Assembly: GCF_900129845.1 (NCBI RefSeq)
Contig: NZ_FQXB01000001.1
Span: 1,550,001 to 1,614,000, forward strand
Length of the DNA stretch: 64,000 nucleotides
From: Cognatiyoonia sediminum
Lineage (GTDB): Bacteria > Pseudomonadota > Alphaproteobacteria > Rhodobacterales > Rhodobacteraceae
Direction: 5' to 3'
Shown: piece after piece, positions 39,540 through 46,518 of the stretch
Position numbering within the stretch: position 1 is the stretch's first letter
How the letters are laid out: every line of letters starts with the position of its first letter
The notes under the pieces: model-generated
What the model saw: the letters and a program-made list of their open reading frames with translations, nothing else
What the model was told of the DNA's origin: nothing
Databases searched by the model: none
Position numbers and translations under genes: made by a program

Positions 39540-41041
39540 GTTTCGCCTGCTTTTGCCCAGAACTGGATGAGCTGCTGCTGCAACCAACGCGCACGGCTGG
39601 CATAGGTTCGAGCGCCGCGAGGCCGGTCCGTCCCCTCCAGCTTGCCTTTTTCGCGCGCCTCCAAGTCGGCTGCGAAGAACGCAAATGCCAGATCGCGTCC
39701 ACCTTCGGTTTTGATGTAGCCGGCCAAAGAGTTAACGAAGTTCAACGTCCCCGTCTTGGCGCGCACCAATCCTTTGAAATTGGGAACGTCATTGCGACTC
39801 TCATCCACGATACGCACATCCTTCAAAATCGGATGAAGGGTTTCATAGGCACCGCGTCGCGCCAAAAGCGCGGCCATATTCATCGCTGAAATCCGTGACG
39901 TGTCGCCAAGCCCCGAATGGTCCACAAACCGCGGCAAAATTCCTGCCTGCCGCGTACACCAGCGAGACATGCCCAAAGCAGAGGTGCGTAGCCCGCGACT
40001 TTCCCCCGCCAACTGGTTGCTAGCGGTCATGCCGCATGCCTCGGCAGTCAGGTTTGTCGAAAACTTCAGCATATCTTTGGCCACGTCTCGCAAAATCGGG
40101 CTGGTTAGCGTCGCAAGAGTGGTCCCGGTCGGCGCGTCGAATGACCGCACAGCCGCGGGCAACACGATCCCCTGCGACCGCGCGAAGGTTCTAAAAACGT
40201 CGCCCACATATAGCGCAGGTTCTCGGACCGGCAGCCACCGCGATCCAAAGTCACCAAGCGCGCCCTTCGCGACGGACCAATCATCCGTGTCGCCAAGGTC
40301 AGTATATTCGTAAACCGGCGCAGATCTCTCGACGACCCGCATCTTGGAAACGGTCACATCCGCACGGTATTCAGCGCTCCGCGCGTCCATAGTGATGTCA
40401 TAGTCATCGCCATTTTGCTTCCATTCGAAATGAACGCGGTTGAAGTTGAGGTTCAGACCTGAAACCGCCGGATTGTACCCAAGGTAATCCGCCTGAGATT
40501 CGTCAATTTCCTCAATTCGGTCCAAAGCCCCGCCCCACACAAGGAAGCGGCCGCGCACCTCTGTGATGCCGGTGTCTTTCAACATCTGCGCCAATTCAGC
40601 GACGTCATTGGTCTGCAACCTCGGATCACCGCCTCCAGCGAGGATCAGATCCCCCGTCAGGATACCGTTGGAAATAGGACCTTTCGCGAGAAGACGCGTT
40701 TTGAACTGGTAGTCAGGCGAAAGTGTTTGCAAGGAATAAAGCGCCGTAACGGCCTTGCTCACGCTTGCGGGCGGCAGCTGGACATCGCCATTTACATTAT
40801 CGAGTACCACACCCGTGCGCACATCCATCACAGCAAAGCCAATATCGCCGCCAATAGGAGCGTTTGCGATGATCTGCGCCGTATCAGGCCGCGAGCGCGG
40901 GCGCTGATTGGACACCTCCGCCGATTGGGGCGCGTCGTATGGCCGAGACCTTGGGCGCAAGGACCGCTCTGGAGCATTGGCAAAGGCCGAGCCCGCGATC
41001 ATCGACGCACCACCCGCCAATATGCCCCGCCGCGTCACCAT
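39536..41041 (-). CDS. dacB: D-alanyl-D-alanine carboxypeptidase/endopeptidase (PBP4 type)
   Basis: Penicillin-binding protein of the peptidase S13 family that trims or cuts peptidoglycan cross-bridges in the periplasm. The 501 residues begin with [21 protein letters not shown], a signal with a twin-arginine-like RR. Then come the active-site box PASVSK (nucleophile Ser93, Lys96), the STN box ([13 protein letters not shown]) and KTG at 429-431 (RAKTGTLNF). The large inserted domain of class C PBPs lies between the first two boxes. The start overlaps the end of nadD by 7 bases, indicating a nadD-dacB operon. Confidence 0.93.
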   Translation of the reverse strand: MVTRRGILAGGASMIAGSAFANAPERSLRPRSRPYDAPQSAEVSNQRPRSRPDTAQIIANAPIGGDIGFAVMDVRTGVVLDNVNGDVQLPPASVSKAVTALYSLQTLSPDYQFKTRLLAKGPISNGILTGDLILAGGGDPRLQTNDVAELAQMLKDTGITEVRGRFLVWGGALDRIEEIDESQADYLGYNPAVSGLNLNFNRVHFEWKQNGDDYDITMDARSAEYRADVTVSKMRVVERSAPVYEYTDLGDTDDWSVAKGALGDFGSRWLPVREPALYVGDVFRTFARSQGIVLPAAVRSFDAPTGTTLATLTSPILRDVAKDMLKFSTNLTAEACGMTASNQLAGESRGLRTSALGMSRWCTRQAGILPRFVDHSGLGDTSRISAMNMAALLARRGAYETLHPILKDVRIVDESRNDVPNFKGLVRAKTGTLNFVNSLAGYIKTEGGRDLAFAFFAADLEAREKGKLEGTDRPRGARTYASRARWLQQQLIQFWAKAGET

Positions 41042-41628
41042 TCGCCACGCGCCCTTATCGCTGTCGAAGACATGTCACTCATTGGCATGTTTATGAAACA
41101 CCAACGTGGCGCCTCCCCCTGTCCCAGCACTTGCGATGAACGTCCAGACAGCTTTGCATCCCGATACACCCGCGCCGCTTTTGACATCCGCGCACTGATC
41201 CTATCACCGGGGCGCGCCATCACACCAATCGGCACGGTTTCCATGATCCACTGCCAGTCCTGCCATTGATCAAATTGACCGAGGTTGTCCGCACCCATGA
41301 GCCAGACAAAACGCACGCCAGGATAACGATCAATCAAAGCAGCCAACGTTTGCGCCGTGAACCGCGTTCCCAGCCGCGCTTCAAGGTCTGTCACTTCTAC
41401 CTTCGGATGCTTCATAACGGCCCGACTGGCTTGAACCCGTTCCGCAAGCGGTGCAGGGCCATTGGCCTTCAAGGGATTACCCGGACTGACAAGCCACCAG
41501 AGCTTATCCAAGCCAAACCGACGCAAAGCTGTTTTTGTGATATGCACATGCGCCGAATGCGGCGGATCAAACGATCCCCCCAACAGGCCCACAACCTGCC
41601 CCGCCCGCGCTGTCGGATATCCCTGCAC
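41035..41628 (-). CDS. nadD: Nicotinate-nucleotide adenylyltransferase
   Basis: Transfers AMP to nicotinate mononucleotide in NAD synthesis. The signature [17 protein letters not shown] near the N-terminus and the C-terminal SSTAIRARG are diagnostic for the nucleotidyltransferase family; [19 protein letters not shown] is the NadD-specific block. The longest frame opens with a TTG 26 codons upstream. I prefer the GTG at 41628 (197 residues, [13 protein letters not shown]), 11 bases after GGAGG. The last step of the same pathway, nadE, also lies in this window but far away. It is divergent from ettA. Confidence 0.93.
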   Translation of the reverse strand: MQGYPTARAGQVVGLLGGSFDPPHSAHVHITKTALRRFGLDKLWWLVSPGNPLKANGPAPLAERVQASRAVMKHPKVEVTDLEARLGTRFTAQTLAALIDRYPGVRFVWLMGADNLGQFDQWQDWQWIMETVPIGVMARPGDRISARMSKAARVYRDAKLSGRSSQVLGQGEAPRWCFINMPMSDMSSTAIRARGEW

Positions 41629-41787
41629 CTTTTGTGCCGCCTCCCTTTGGCACCTTGCTCTTGTTGCGCGCAAGTTAAGCAGACTGCGGCAGAGGGAAAA
41701 CCCCAAATTCTCGTGATGGAACAGATTGCCGCCGAACGCGCAGAAGGATATGACACCGCAAACCTTAGATCAGAAGGGCGCGACCAC

Positions 41788-43443
41788 ATGGCCAGCTATC
41801 AGTTCGTTTACTTTATGGACGGTGTGTCCAAGACCTATCCGGGCGGCAAGAAAGTGTTTGAAAACATCCGCCTTAACTTCCTCCCCGGCGTTAAGATTGG
41901 TGTCGTCGGTGTGAACGGCACAGGTAAATCCACCTTGATGCGGATCATGGCTGGCCAAGACAAAGAGTTTCAGGGCGAAGCTTGGGCCGCCGAGGGCGCG
42001 AAGGTCGGCTATCTGCCACAGGAACCTGAACTGGATGCAAACCTGAGTGTGCGCGAAAACGTCATGCTGGGCGTAGCTGAAAAGAAAGGCATCCTTGATC
42101 GCTACAACGAATTGGCGATGAACTATTCTGAGGAAACCGCTGATGAGATGGCGCGGCTTCAGGATGAAATCGACGCACAGAACCTTTGGGACCTCGACGC
42201 ACAAATCGACGTATCGATGGAAGCCCTGCGCTGCCCTCCCGATGACGCCAATGTCGAAACCCTGTCTGGCGGTGAAAAGCGGCGCGTCGCCCTGTGTAAA
42301 TTGTTGCTCGAAGCGCCCGATATGCTGCTGTTGGACGAACCGACCAACCACTTGGACGCGGAAACTATCGCTTGGCTACAACAGCACCTGATTGACTACA
42401 AAGGCACGATCCTGATCGTGACCCACGACCGGTATTTCCTCGATGCAATCACCGGTTGGATTCTCGAACTCGACCGTGGCGCGGGTATCCCGCACGAAGG
42501 CAACTACTCCAGCTGGCTGGAAGCGAAAGCAAAGCGGCTGGAGCAGGAAGCGAAAGAAGACAAATCCAAGCAACGCACGTTGGAGCGCGAATTGGAATGG
42601 ATGCGCCAAGGTGCAAAGGCGCGGCAAGCAAAATCCAAGGCGCGAATTCAGGCCTACAACGAACTCGCCAACCAATCCGAACGCGAAAAAGTCGGTCGGG
42701 CACAGATCATTATTCCAAATGGCCCGCGTCTTGGCTCCAAGGTGATCGAAGTTGATAGCCTCAAGAAAGCCATGGGCGACAAGCTACTGGTCGAAGACCT
42801 CAGCTTTGATCTGCCCCCCGGCGGCATCGTTGGCGTGATCGGCCCGAACGGCGCTGGTAAATCGACACTGTTTTCCATGCTCACCGGCCAACTGGATCCA
42901 GATGAAGGCAGCGTGACCTACGGCGATACGGTTCAATTGGCCTACGTTGACCAGTCCCGCGACGCGCTCAACGCCGAATCTACGGTCTGGGAAGAGATCA
43001 CAGGCGGAGCGGAAATCATCGAATTGGGCGACGCCCAGATGAATTCCCGCGCCTATTGCTCCGCGTTTAACTTCAAAGGCGGTGATCAGCAGAAAAAAGT
43101 TGGCGTGTTATCTGGTGGTGAGCGCAACCGCGTTCATATGGCGAAATTGCTGAAATCCGGCGGCAACGTTTTGTTGCTCGACGAACCGACAAACGACCTT
43201 GACGTGGAAACGCTCCGCGCGCTCGAAGATGCACTGACAACCTTTGCTGGGTGTGCGGTTGTGATTTCACACGATCGTTTCTTCCTCGATAGGATTTGTA
43301 CGCATATCCTTGCCTTCGAAGGCGACGCCCATGTCGAATGGTTCCAAGGGAACTTTGAGGACTACGAAGAAGATAAAAAGCGCCGCCTAGGAGCAGACGC
43401 GATGGAGCCTAAGCGCATGAAACATAAGAAGTTTGTCCGGTGA
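41788..43443 (+). CDS. ettA: Energy-dependent translational throttle protein EttA (ABC-F)
   Basis: A soluble ABC-F ATPase that binds the ribosomal E site and gates the first peptide bond according to energy state. From ATG 41788 (MASYQFVYFMDGVSKTY, AAGGG upstream) the product has 551 residues, the normal EttA size; the longest open frame extends through the divergent nadD region and is not real. Two ABC domains are complete: GVNGTGKST (41-49), LSGGEKRR and LLLDEPTNHLD, then GPNGAGKST, LSGGERNR and LLLDEPTNDLD. The linker PtIM region (YSSWLEAKAKRLEQEAKEDK) is present. Its stop overlaps the next start by 4 bases. Confidence 0.95.
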   Translation: MASYQFVYFMDGVSKTYPGGKKVFENIRLNFLPGVKIGVVGVNGTGKSTLMRIMAGQDKEFQGEAWAAEGAKVGYLPQEPELDANLSVRENVMLGVAEKKGILDRYNELAMNYSEETADEMARLQDEIDAQNLWDLDAQIDVSMEALRCPPDDANVETLSGGEKRRVALCKLLLEAPDMLLLDEPTNHLDAETIAWLQQHLIDYKGTILIVTHDRYFLDAITGWILELDRGAGIPHEGNYSSWLEAKAKRLEQEAKEDKSKQRTLERELEWMRQGAKARQAKSKARIQAYNELANQSEREKVGRAQIIIPNGPRLGSKVIEVDSLKKAMGDKLLVEDLSFDLPPGGIVGVIGPNGAGKSTLFSMLTGQLDPDEGSVTYGDTVQLAYVDQSRDALNAESTVWEEITGGAEIIELGDAQMNSRAYCSAFNFKGGDQQKKVGVLSGGERNRVHMAKLLKSGGNVLLLDEPTNDLDVETLRALEDALTTFAGCAVVISHDRFFLDRICTHILAFEGDAHVEWFQGNFEDYEEDKKRRLGADAMEPKRMKHKKFVR

Positions 43444-43811
43444 CAAGGATCATGGTCGGTATCGTGATTGCCGCCGTGGCTGTCACACTGGCCTATGTTT
43501 TCGAGGCACCTAATTCCCTCGGTGCGCATCCGTTTTGGGATCAGCAGGTTTTGGTCATTGGCGCTGGTATCGGCGCCATTTTGGGGCTCATTTCCTTGCC
43601 GCTACCAAATGTAGCACGCATCGGAGGTTTCCTTGCACTGACCGTCTTGGCCTATCTCGCGGCCTCATGGGGAAAGGAAACTTTTGCTGCATCCTATGCC
43701 GAGGACGCATTTGCCGGCCGCATTTGGTATTTCGGATGGTTCGCGACTGTTGCAGCTGCGACAGCTTTTTTGTTTTCTCTTGCGACACCAAAAAAGGCGT
43801 TGCCAAGGTAA
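43440..43811 (+). CDS. Small integral membrane protein, unknown function
   Basis: A 123-residue protein with four hydrophobic helices: MVGIVIAAVAVTLAYVF, QVLVIGAGIGAILGLISL, IGGFLALTVLAYLAASW and FGWFATVAAATAFLFSLA. The GTG at 43440 overlaps the ettA stop (GTGA), and ATG at 43452 is an alternative. A likely topology puts both ends in the cytoplasm, with the basic C-terminus PKKALPR inside. No family was recognised. It probably shares the ettA transcript, although EttA itself is soluble, so the link may only be genomic. Confidence 0.65.
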   Translation: MTRIMVGIVIAAVAVTLAYVFEAPNSLGAHPFWDQQVLVIGAGIGAILGLISLPLPNVARIGGFLALTVLAYLAASWGKETFAASYAEDAFAGRIWYFGWFATVAAATAFLFSLATPKKALPR

Positions 43812-43891
43812 AATTATAACCTAAACTTGACCTAATTAGTAATTGCGTAACCAGTCCGGTGTTAGGAACCCCCATAGGTTTTGGAGGCGAC

Positions 43892-44077
43892 ATGTCACTC
43901 GGCTTAACAATAATCAGCGCGTTTTCGGGCATGATCACGGCAATGGGTTTGTATTTCGGCGGGCACGTCAGCCTGATCGAAGGCCTTGGTGCGTATTCTC
44001 TGACCGGTCTTTTGGTGGCTTTAATTGCCGCGACTGCACTGGTTTTGGACAATCAGAATCCGGACAATCGCGCATAG
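43892..44077 (+). CDS. 61-residue two-helix membrane protein
   Basis: Begins MSLGLTIISAFSGMITA from ATG 43892, with GGAGG 5 bases upstream, a far better start than the GTG 33 bases earlier. Two hydrophobic helices (about 5-25 and 31-53) are joined by a short glycine loop, ending in a polar tail (DNQNPDNRA). It is a short, well-initiated gene between the ettA-linked membrane gene and the cold-shock gene. No family was recognised; it could be a small regulator of a membrane complex, but nothing in the sequence names one. Confidence 0.6.
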   Translation: MSLGLTIISAFSGMITAMGLYFGGHVSLIEGLGAYSLTGLLVALIAATALVLDNQNPDNRA

Positions 44078-44123
44078 ATTGTTCCGATCGCTAATCGTTA
44101 ACTTATAAATTTAACAATTCGAT

Positions 44124-44272
44124 TTGTAATTTCGCGCCCGACAACCGATATTTGGGTTGCTACGTTACCTCTTTCGATTTCTCGATCTCCCTAAGACCGG
44201 CCTTTCGACAAAGCTCTAACGCGCCGGTCCGCTACAATACCGTGAGCGGAGACTATTGAAGGAGGCCCACCT
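44124..44272 (+). promoter_or_regulatory. Candidate promoter and structured 5' leader of the cold-shock gene
   Basis: TTGTAA (44124-44129) and GATATT (44147-44152) are spaced by 17 bases. A transcript from there would carry about 110 bases before the ATG, as cold-shock mRNAs do. The leader can form two stems: GACCGGC/GCCGGTC (44195-44201 with 44223-44229) and CCGCT/AGCGG (44229-44233 with 44245-44249). A strong AAGGAGG lies at 44259-44265. Temperature-dependent folding is plausible but unproven. Confidence 0.5.
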
Positions 44273-44482
44273 ATGGCTTCAGGAACAGTAAAGTGGTTCA
44301 ATACCACAAAAGGCTACGGCTTCATCGCACCAGACGGCGGCGGTAAGGACGTGTTTGTACATATTTCTGCGGTTGAGCGCTCTGGCATGACAGGCCTGCG
44401 CGATGATCAAAAAGTAAACTACGACTTGGAAGCAGGCCGCGACGGTCGTGAGTCGGCAGTTAACATTTCTGCTGCGGACTAA
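44273..44482 (+). CDS. Cold-shock protein (CspA family)
   Basis: A 69-residue single cold-shock domain that binds single-stranded RNA and DNA and melts mRNA structure. The RNP1 motif KGYGFIAP (K-G-[FY]-G-F-I) and RNP2 VFVHISAV are both intact. The start [16 protein letters not shown] is canonical. It has a structured leader and a strong ribosome-binding site, and is followed 18 bases later by a rho-independent terminator, so it is probably a single-gene transcript. Temperature control is only suggested by the leader. Confidence 0.96.
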   Translation: MASGTVKWFNTTKGYGFIAPDGGGKDVFVHISAVERSGMTGLRDDQKVNYDLEAGRDGRESAVNISAAD

Positions 44483-44500
44483 TATCTTTAAAAGCTTATT

Positions 44501-44530
44501 AAAAAAGGCGCCAGTTTGCGCGCCTTTTTT
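44501..44530. terminator. Bidirectional terminator after the cold-shock gene
   Basis: AAAAAAGGCGC and GCGCCTTTTTT form a stem (GC part 44507-44511 with 44520-44524) around an 8-base loop. The plus strand has six T after the stem and the minus strand likewise. It separates the cold-shock gene from the converging SRAP gene, whose stop is 5 bases away. Confidence 0.88.
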
Positions 44531-44534
44531 GTTC

Positions 44535-45146
44535 CTAGCGCCCGTTCCAATCCACGTTAGTTGCTTCAACGACTACGAGGCCCCCATCCGGATAAGGCCT
44601 CATCAAACCTTTGGCAGCTTCGTCATATTCCCCCAACCAAACCTGCACCTGCGCCCGCGCAAAAAGCACGCCCATTCGGTGGTGTATCTCGCGCACATCG
44701 GCATTTGGTTCGCAGGTCACTGTGGTCACTTGCGGCACTTCGATCCCACCGGGGCCGTTCCAAACATCATAAATCGCAGCAAAGAACAAAAGCGATTTGT
44801 CGTTCGGACTGATCGACCACGCCGTTTTCTTGCAAGTCTCGCCCGCCCATTCATACCACCCATCCGAGGGAACAACCGCCCGCCTCACACCTTCGAACGC
44901 AGATTTATCGAATACATTCTCTGACCGCGCGTTGATAATCGTTTCCATCACCGATCGACCACGCGCGTTCTTGCGACCAACAGGAATAATTCCCCAGTGC
45001 ATCATCCACGCGCCATCCGCAGTTAGCGTCAAAACCTCCTGCCCAGGTGCAATATTCCGACGCGGGCTGCCAAAATCCAACTCATCAACTGACCACTCCG
45101 GCGCCAACTCGGCCAACTCACGCGCTAGAAAAAGCCGACCGGGCAT
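44535..45146 (-). CDS. SRAP-family abasic-site protein, catalytic Cys2 replaced by Pro
   Basis: A 203-residue SOS-response-associated peptidase (YedK/HMCES fold), a family known to cross-link to abasic sites in single-stranded DNA through the N-terminal Cys2. Here the start reads MPGRLFLARE; codon 2 is CCC (Pro). The other active-site residues are in place: Asn72 in INARSEN, Glu99 in DGWYEWAGE and His155 in EIHHRM. The ATG at 45146 abuts the tesA stop, so the two genes are probably cotranscribed. By family knowledge, YedK uses Cys2 for a thiazolidine link. A protein with Pro at position 2 would need different chemistry or be non-covalent. Confidence 0.88.
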   Translation of the reverse strand: MPGRLFLARELAELAPEWSVDELDFGSPRRNIAPGQEVLTLTADGAWMMHWGIIPVGRKNARGRSVMETIINARSENVFDKSAFEGVRRAVVPSDGWYEWAGETCKKTAWSISPNDKSLLFFAAIYDVWNGPGGIEVPQVTTVTCEPNADVREIHHRMGVLFARAQVQVWLGEYDEAAKGLMRPYPDGGLVVVEATNVDWNGR

Positions 45147-45833
45147 CTACTTCTCGACCGAGGCAATCAGATCCAAAACCGCCGGTCCCATGGCGTCTAC
45201 GATCAGCCCCACACCCTCAGCTGTCGGATGCAAGCCGTCACCTTGAAGATACTGGGTAAACTCACTCTGGTTTGCCGTTACATCGCGTAACCCTTGGAAC
45301 CAATTTCCAAACAGCGCGATGTCATTGCCCTCGGCCAACCTCGGGTACATCGCATCGAACGCCGCCTTATACTCCGGCCCGTAGTTCGATCCGACTTCCA
45401 TGCCAATCAGCAGCATCTCAACACCTGCTTCGGCCCCCACATTTATCACGCCTTGTAGGTTTTCTTCTGCCAGGTTGGGATCAATCGCCCGTAGATAGTC
45501 GTTCGCCCCAAGCATGACAATCATCGCATCTACCTCAGGTGTCAGCATCCAGGCCACGCGAGACAAGCCGCCTGCGGTCGTATCACCCGAGACACCGGCA
45601 TTGATCACAATCACATCCGCACCGGCCTCATCTAGCCAGGCCTGCAATTGGGGTACGAACCCCGTTTCTGGCGTCAACCCGTAGCCCGCTATTAAACTAT
45701 CTCCCAAGGCCGCGATCCTGACGGTCTCCGCCTGCGCGGCGCCTCCAAGCAAAAGAAGACCAACCGACAGGTTGCGCAACGCCCTGAATGCCCCATATCG
45801 GAAACCAAGCAACGATCCAAAGGCACACCCCAT
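45147..45833 (-). CDS. tesA: Periplasmic SGNH esterase/lysophospholipase, TesA type
   Basis: Hydrolyses acyl esters in the periplasm. GDSL-family blocks are all present: I ALGDSLIAGYGL (catalytic Ser), II NAGVSGDTTAGG (Gly), III MLGANDYLR (Asn), and V DGLHPTAEG (Asp, His). The signal peptide ends near AQAE. The start is uncertain: ATG at 45833 overlaps the divergent ybbA ATG in a CATG palindrome and has no visible ribosome site, and a TTG at 45779 would still give a signal peptide. The pairing with divergent ybbA-ybbP is the same as in E. coli tesA-ybbAP. The open frame extends much further upstream, inside ybbA, which cannot be real. Confidence 0.9.
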   Translation of the reverse strand: MGCAFGSLLGFRYGAFRALRNLSVGLLLLGGAAQAETVRIAALGDSLIAGYGLTPETGFVPQLQAWLDEAGADVIVINAGVSGDTTAGGLSRVAWMLTPEVDAMIVMLGANDYLRAIDPNLAEENLQGVINVGAEAGVEMLLIGMEVGSNYGPEYKAAFDAMYPRLAEGNDIALFGNWFQGLRDVTANQSEFTQYLQGDGLHPTAEGVGLIVDAMGPAVLDLIASVEK

Positions 45834-46518
45834 GTCCGAGACAATTCTGTCACTCACCGATGCGTCCCTTTCGCTGGACGGCAACGCGGGACGCGTCGAC
45901 ATCTTGCATGACATTTCTCTCGACGTAACAGTCGGAGAAACTCTGGGGCTGGTCGGGCCAAGCGGATCGGGCAAGTCGTCACTCCTTATGTTGATGGGCG
46001 GTCTGGAACAGGCCACCGGCGGGAAGATCACCGCATTGGGTCAAAACTTGACTGCGATGAACGAAGATCAACTCGCGCTGTTTCGCAGGGACAATATGGG
46101 GGTGGTTTTTCAATCTTTCCACCTGATCCCGACGATGACCGCATTGGAAAACGTGGCCACGCCCTTGGAACTCGCCGGTCACAAAGATGCTTTCGACAGG
46201 GCCGAGGCCGAACTAGGCGCGGTTGGTCTTGCAGACAGAGCGGATCATTACCCCAGCCAAATGTCGGGTGGAGAGCAGCAACGCGTGGCCCTCGCCCGCG
46301 CTTCAGCTCCTCGTCCACGCCTTCTGTTGGCCGACGAACCAACCGGCAACCTCGACGTCACCAACGGCACGGCAATCATGGACCTCCTTTTTGGCCTCCG
46401 AGACCGCCATGGCGCGACCCTGATCATGGTCACGCATTCGAACGAACTCGCCACCCGCTGCGACCGCGTGATCCGCCTGCGCGACGGGCGCATCGACACC
46501 ACGAAGGTCGCCGCATGA
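45832..46518 (+). CDS. ybbA: ABC transporter ATP-binding protein, YbbA/LolD type
   Basis: A 228-residue ABC ATPase of the MacB/LolD group, which drives mechanical, non-pore transporters. The Walker A GPSGSGKSS, Q-loop VVFQSFHLIPTMTA, signature MSGGEQQR and Walker B LLADEPTGNLD are complete. ATG at 45832 has AAAGG 9 bases upstream, lying inside the divergent tesA frame. It overlaps the permease start by 4 bases (ATGA). With the next gene it forms a two-gene transporter divergent from tesA. The physiological substrate of YbbAP is unsettled. Confidence 0.92.
   Translation: MSETILSLTDASLSLDGNAGRVDILHDISLDVTVGETLGLVGPSGSGKSSLLMLMGGLEQATGGKITALGQNLTAMNEDQLALFRRDNMGVVFQSFHLIPTMTALENVATPLELAGHKDAFDRAEAELGAVGLADRADHYPSQMSGGEQQRVALARASAPRPRLLLADEPTGNLDVTNGTAIMDLLFGLRDRHGATLIMVTHSNELATRCDRVIRLRDGRIDTTKVAA

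Noticed and set aside
41266-41787. N-terminal extension of EttA through the nadD region
   Set aside because: It would overlap nadD on the other strand completely; EttA homologues begin MASYQF, which has its own ribosome site.
45834-46031. Longer N-terminus of TesA inside ybbA
   Set aside because: The extension is a Pro/Arg/Ser-rich shadow of the ybbA P-loop region and would place the signal peptide internally.
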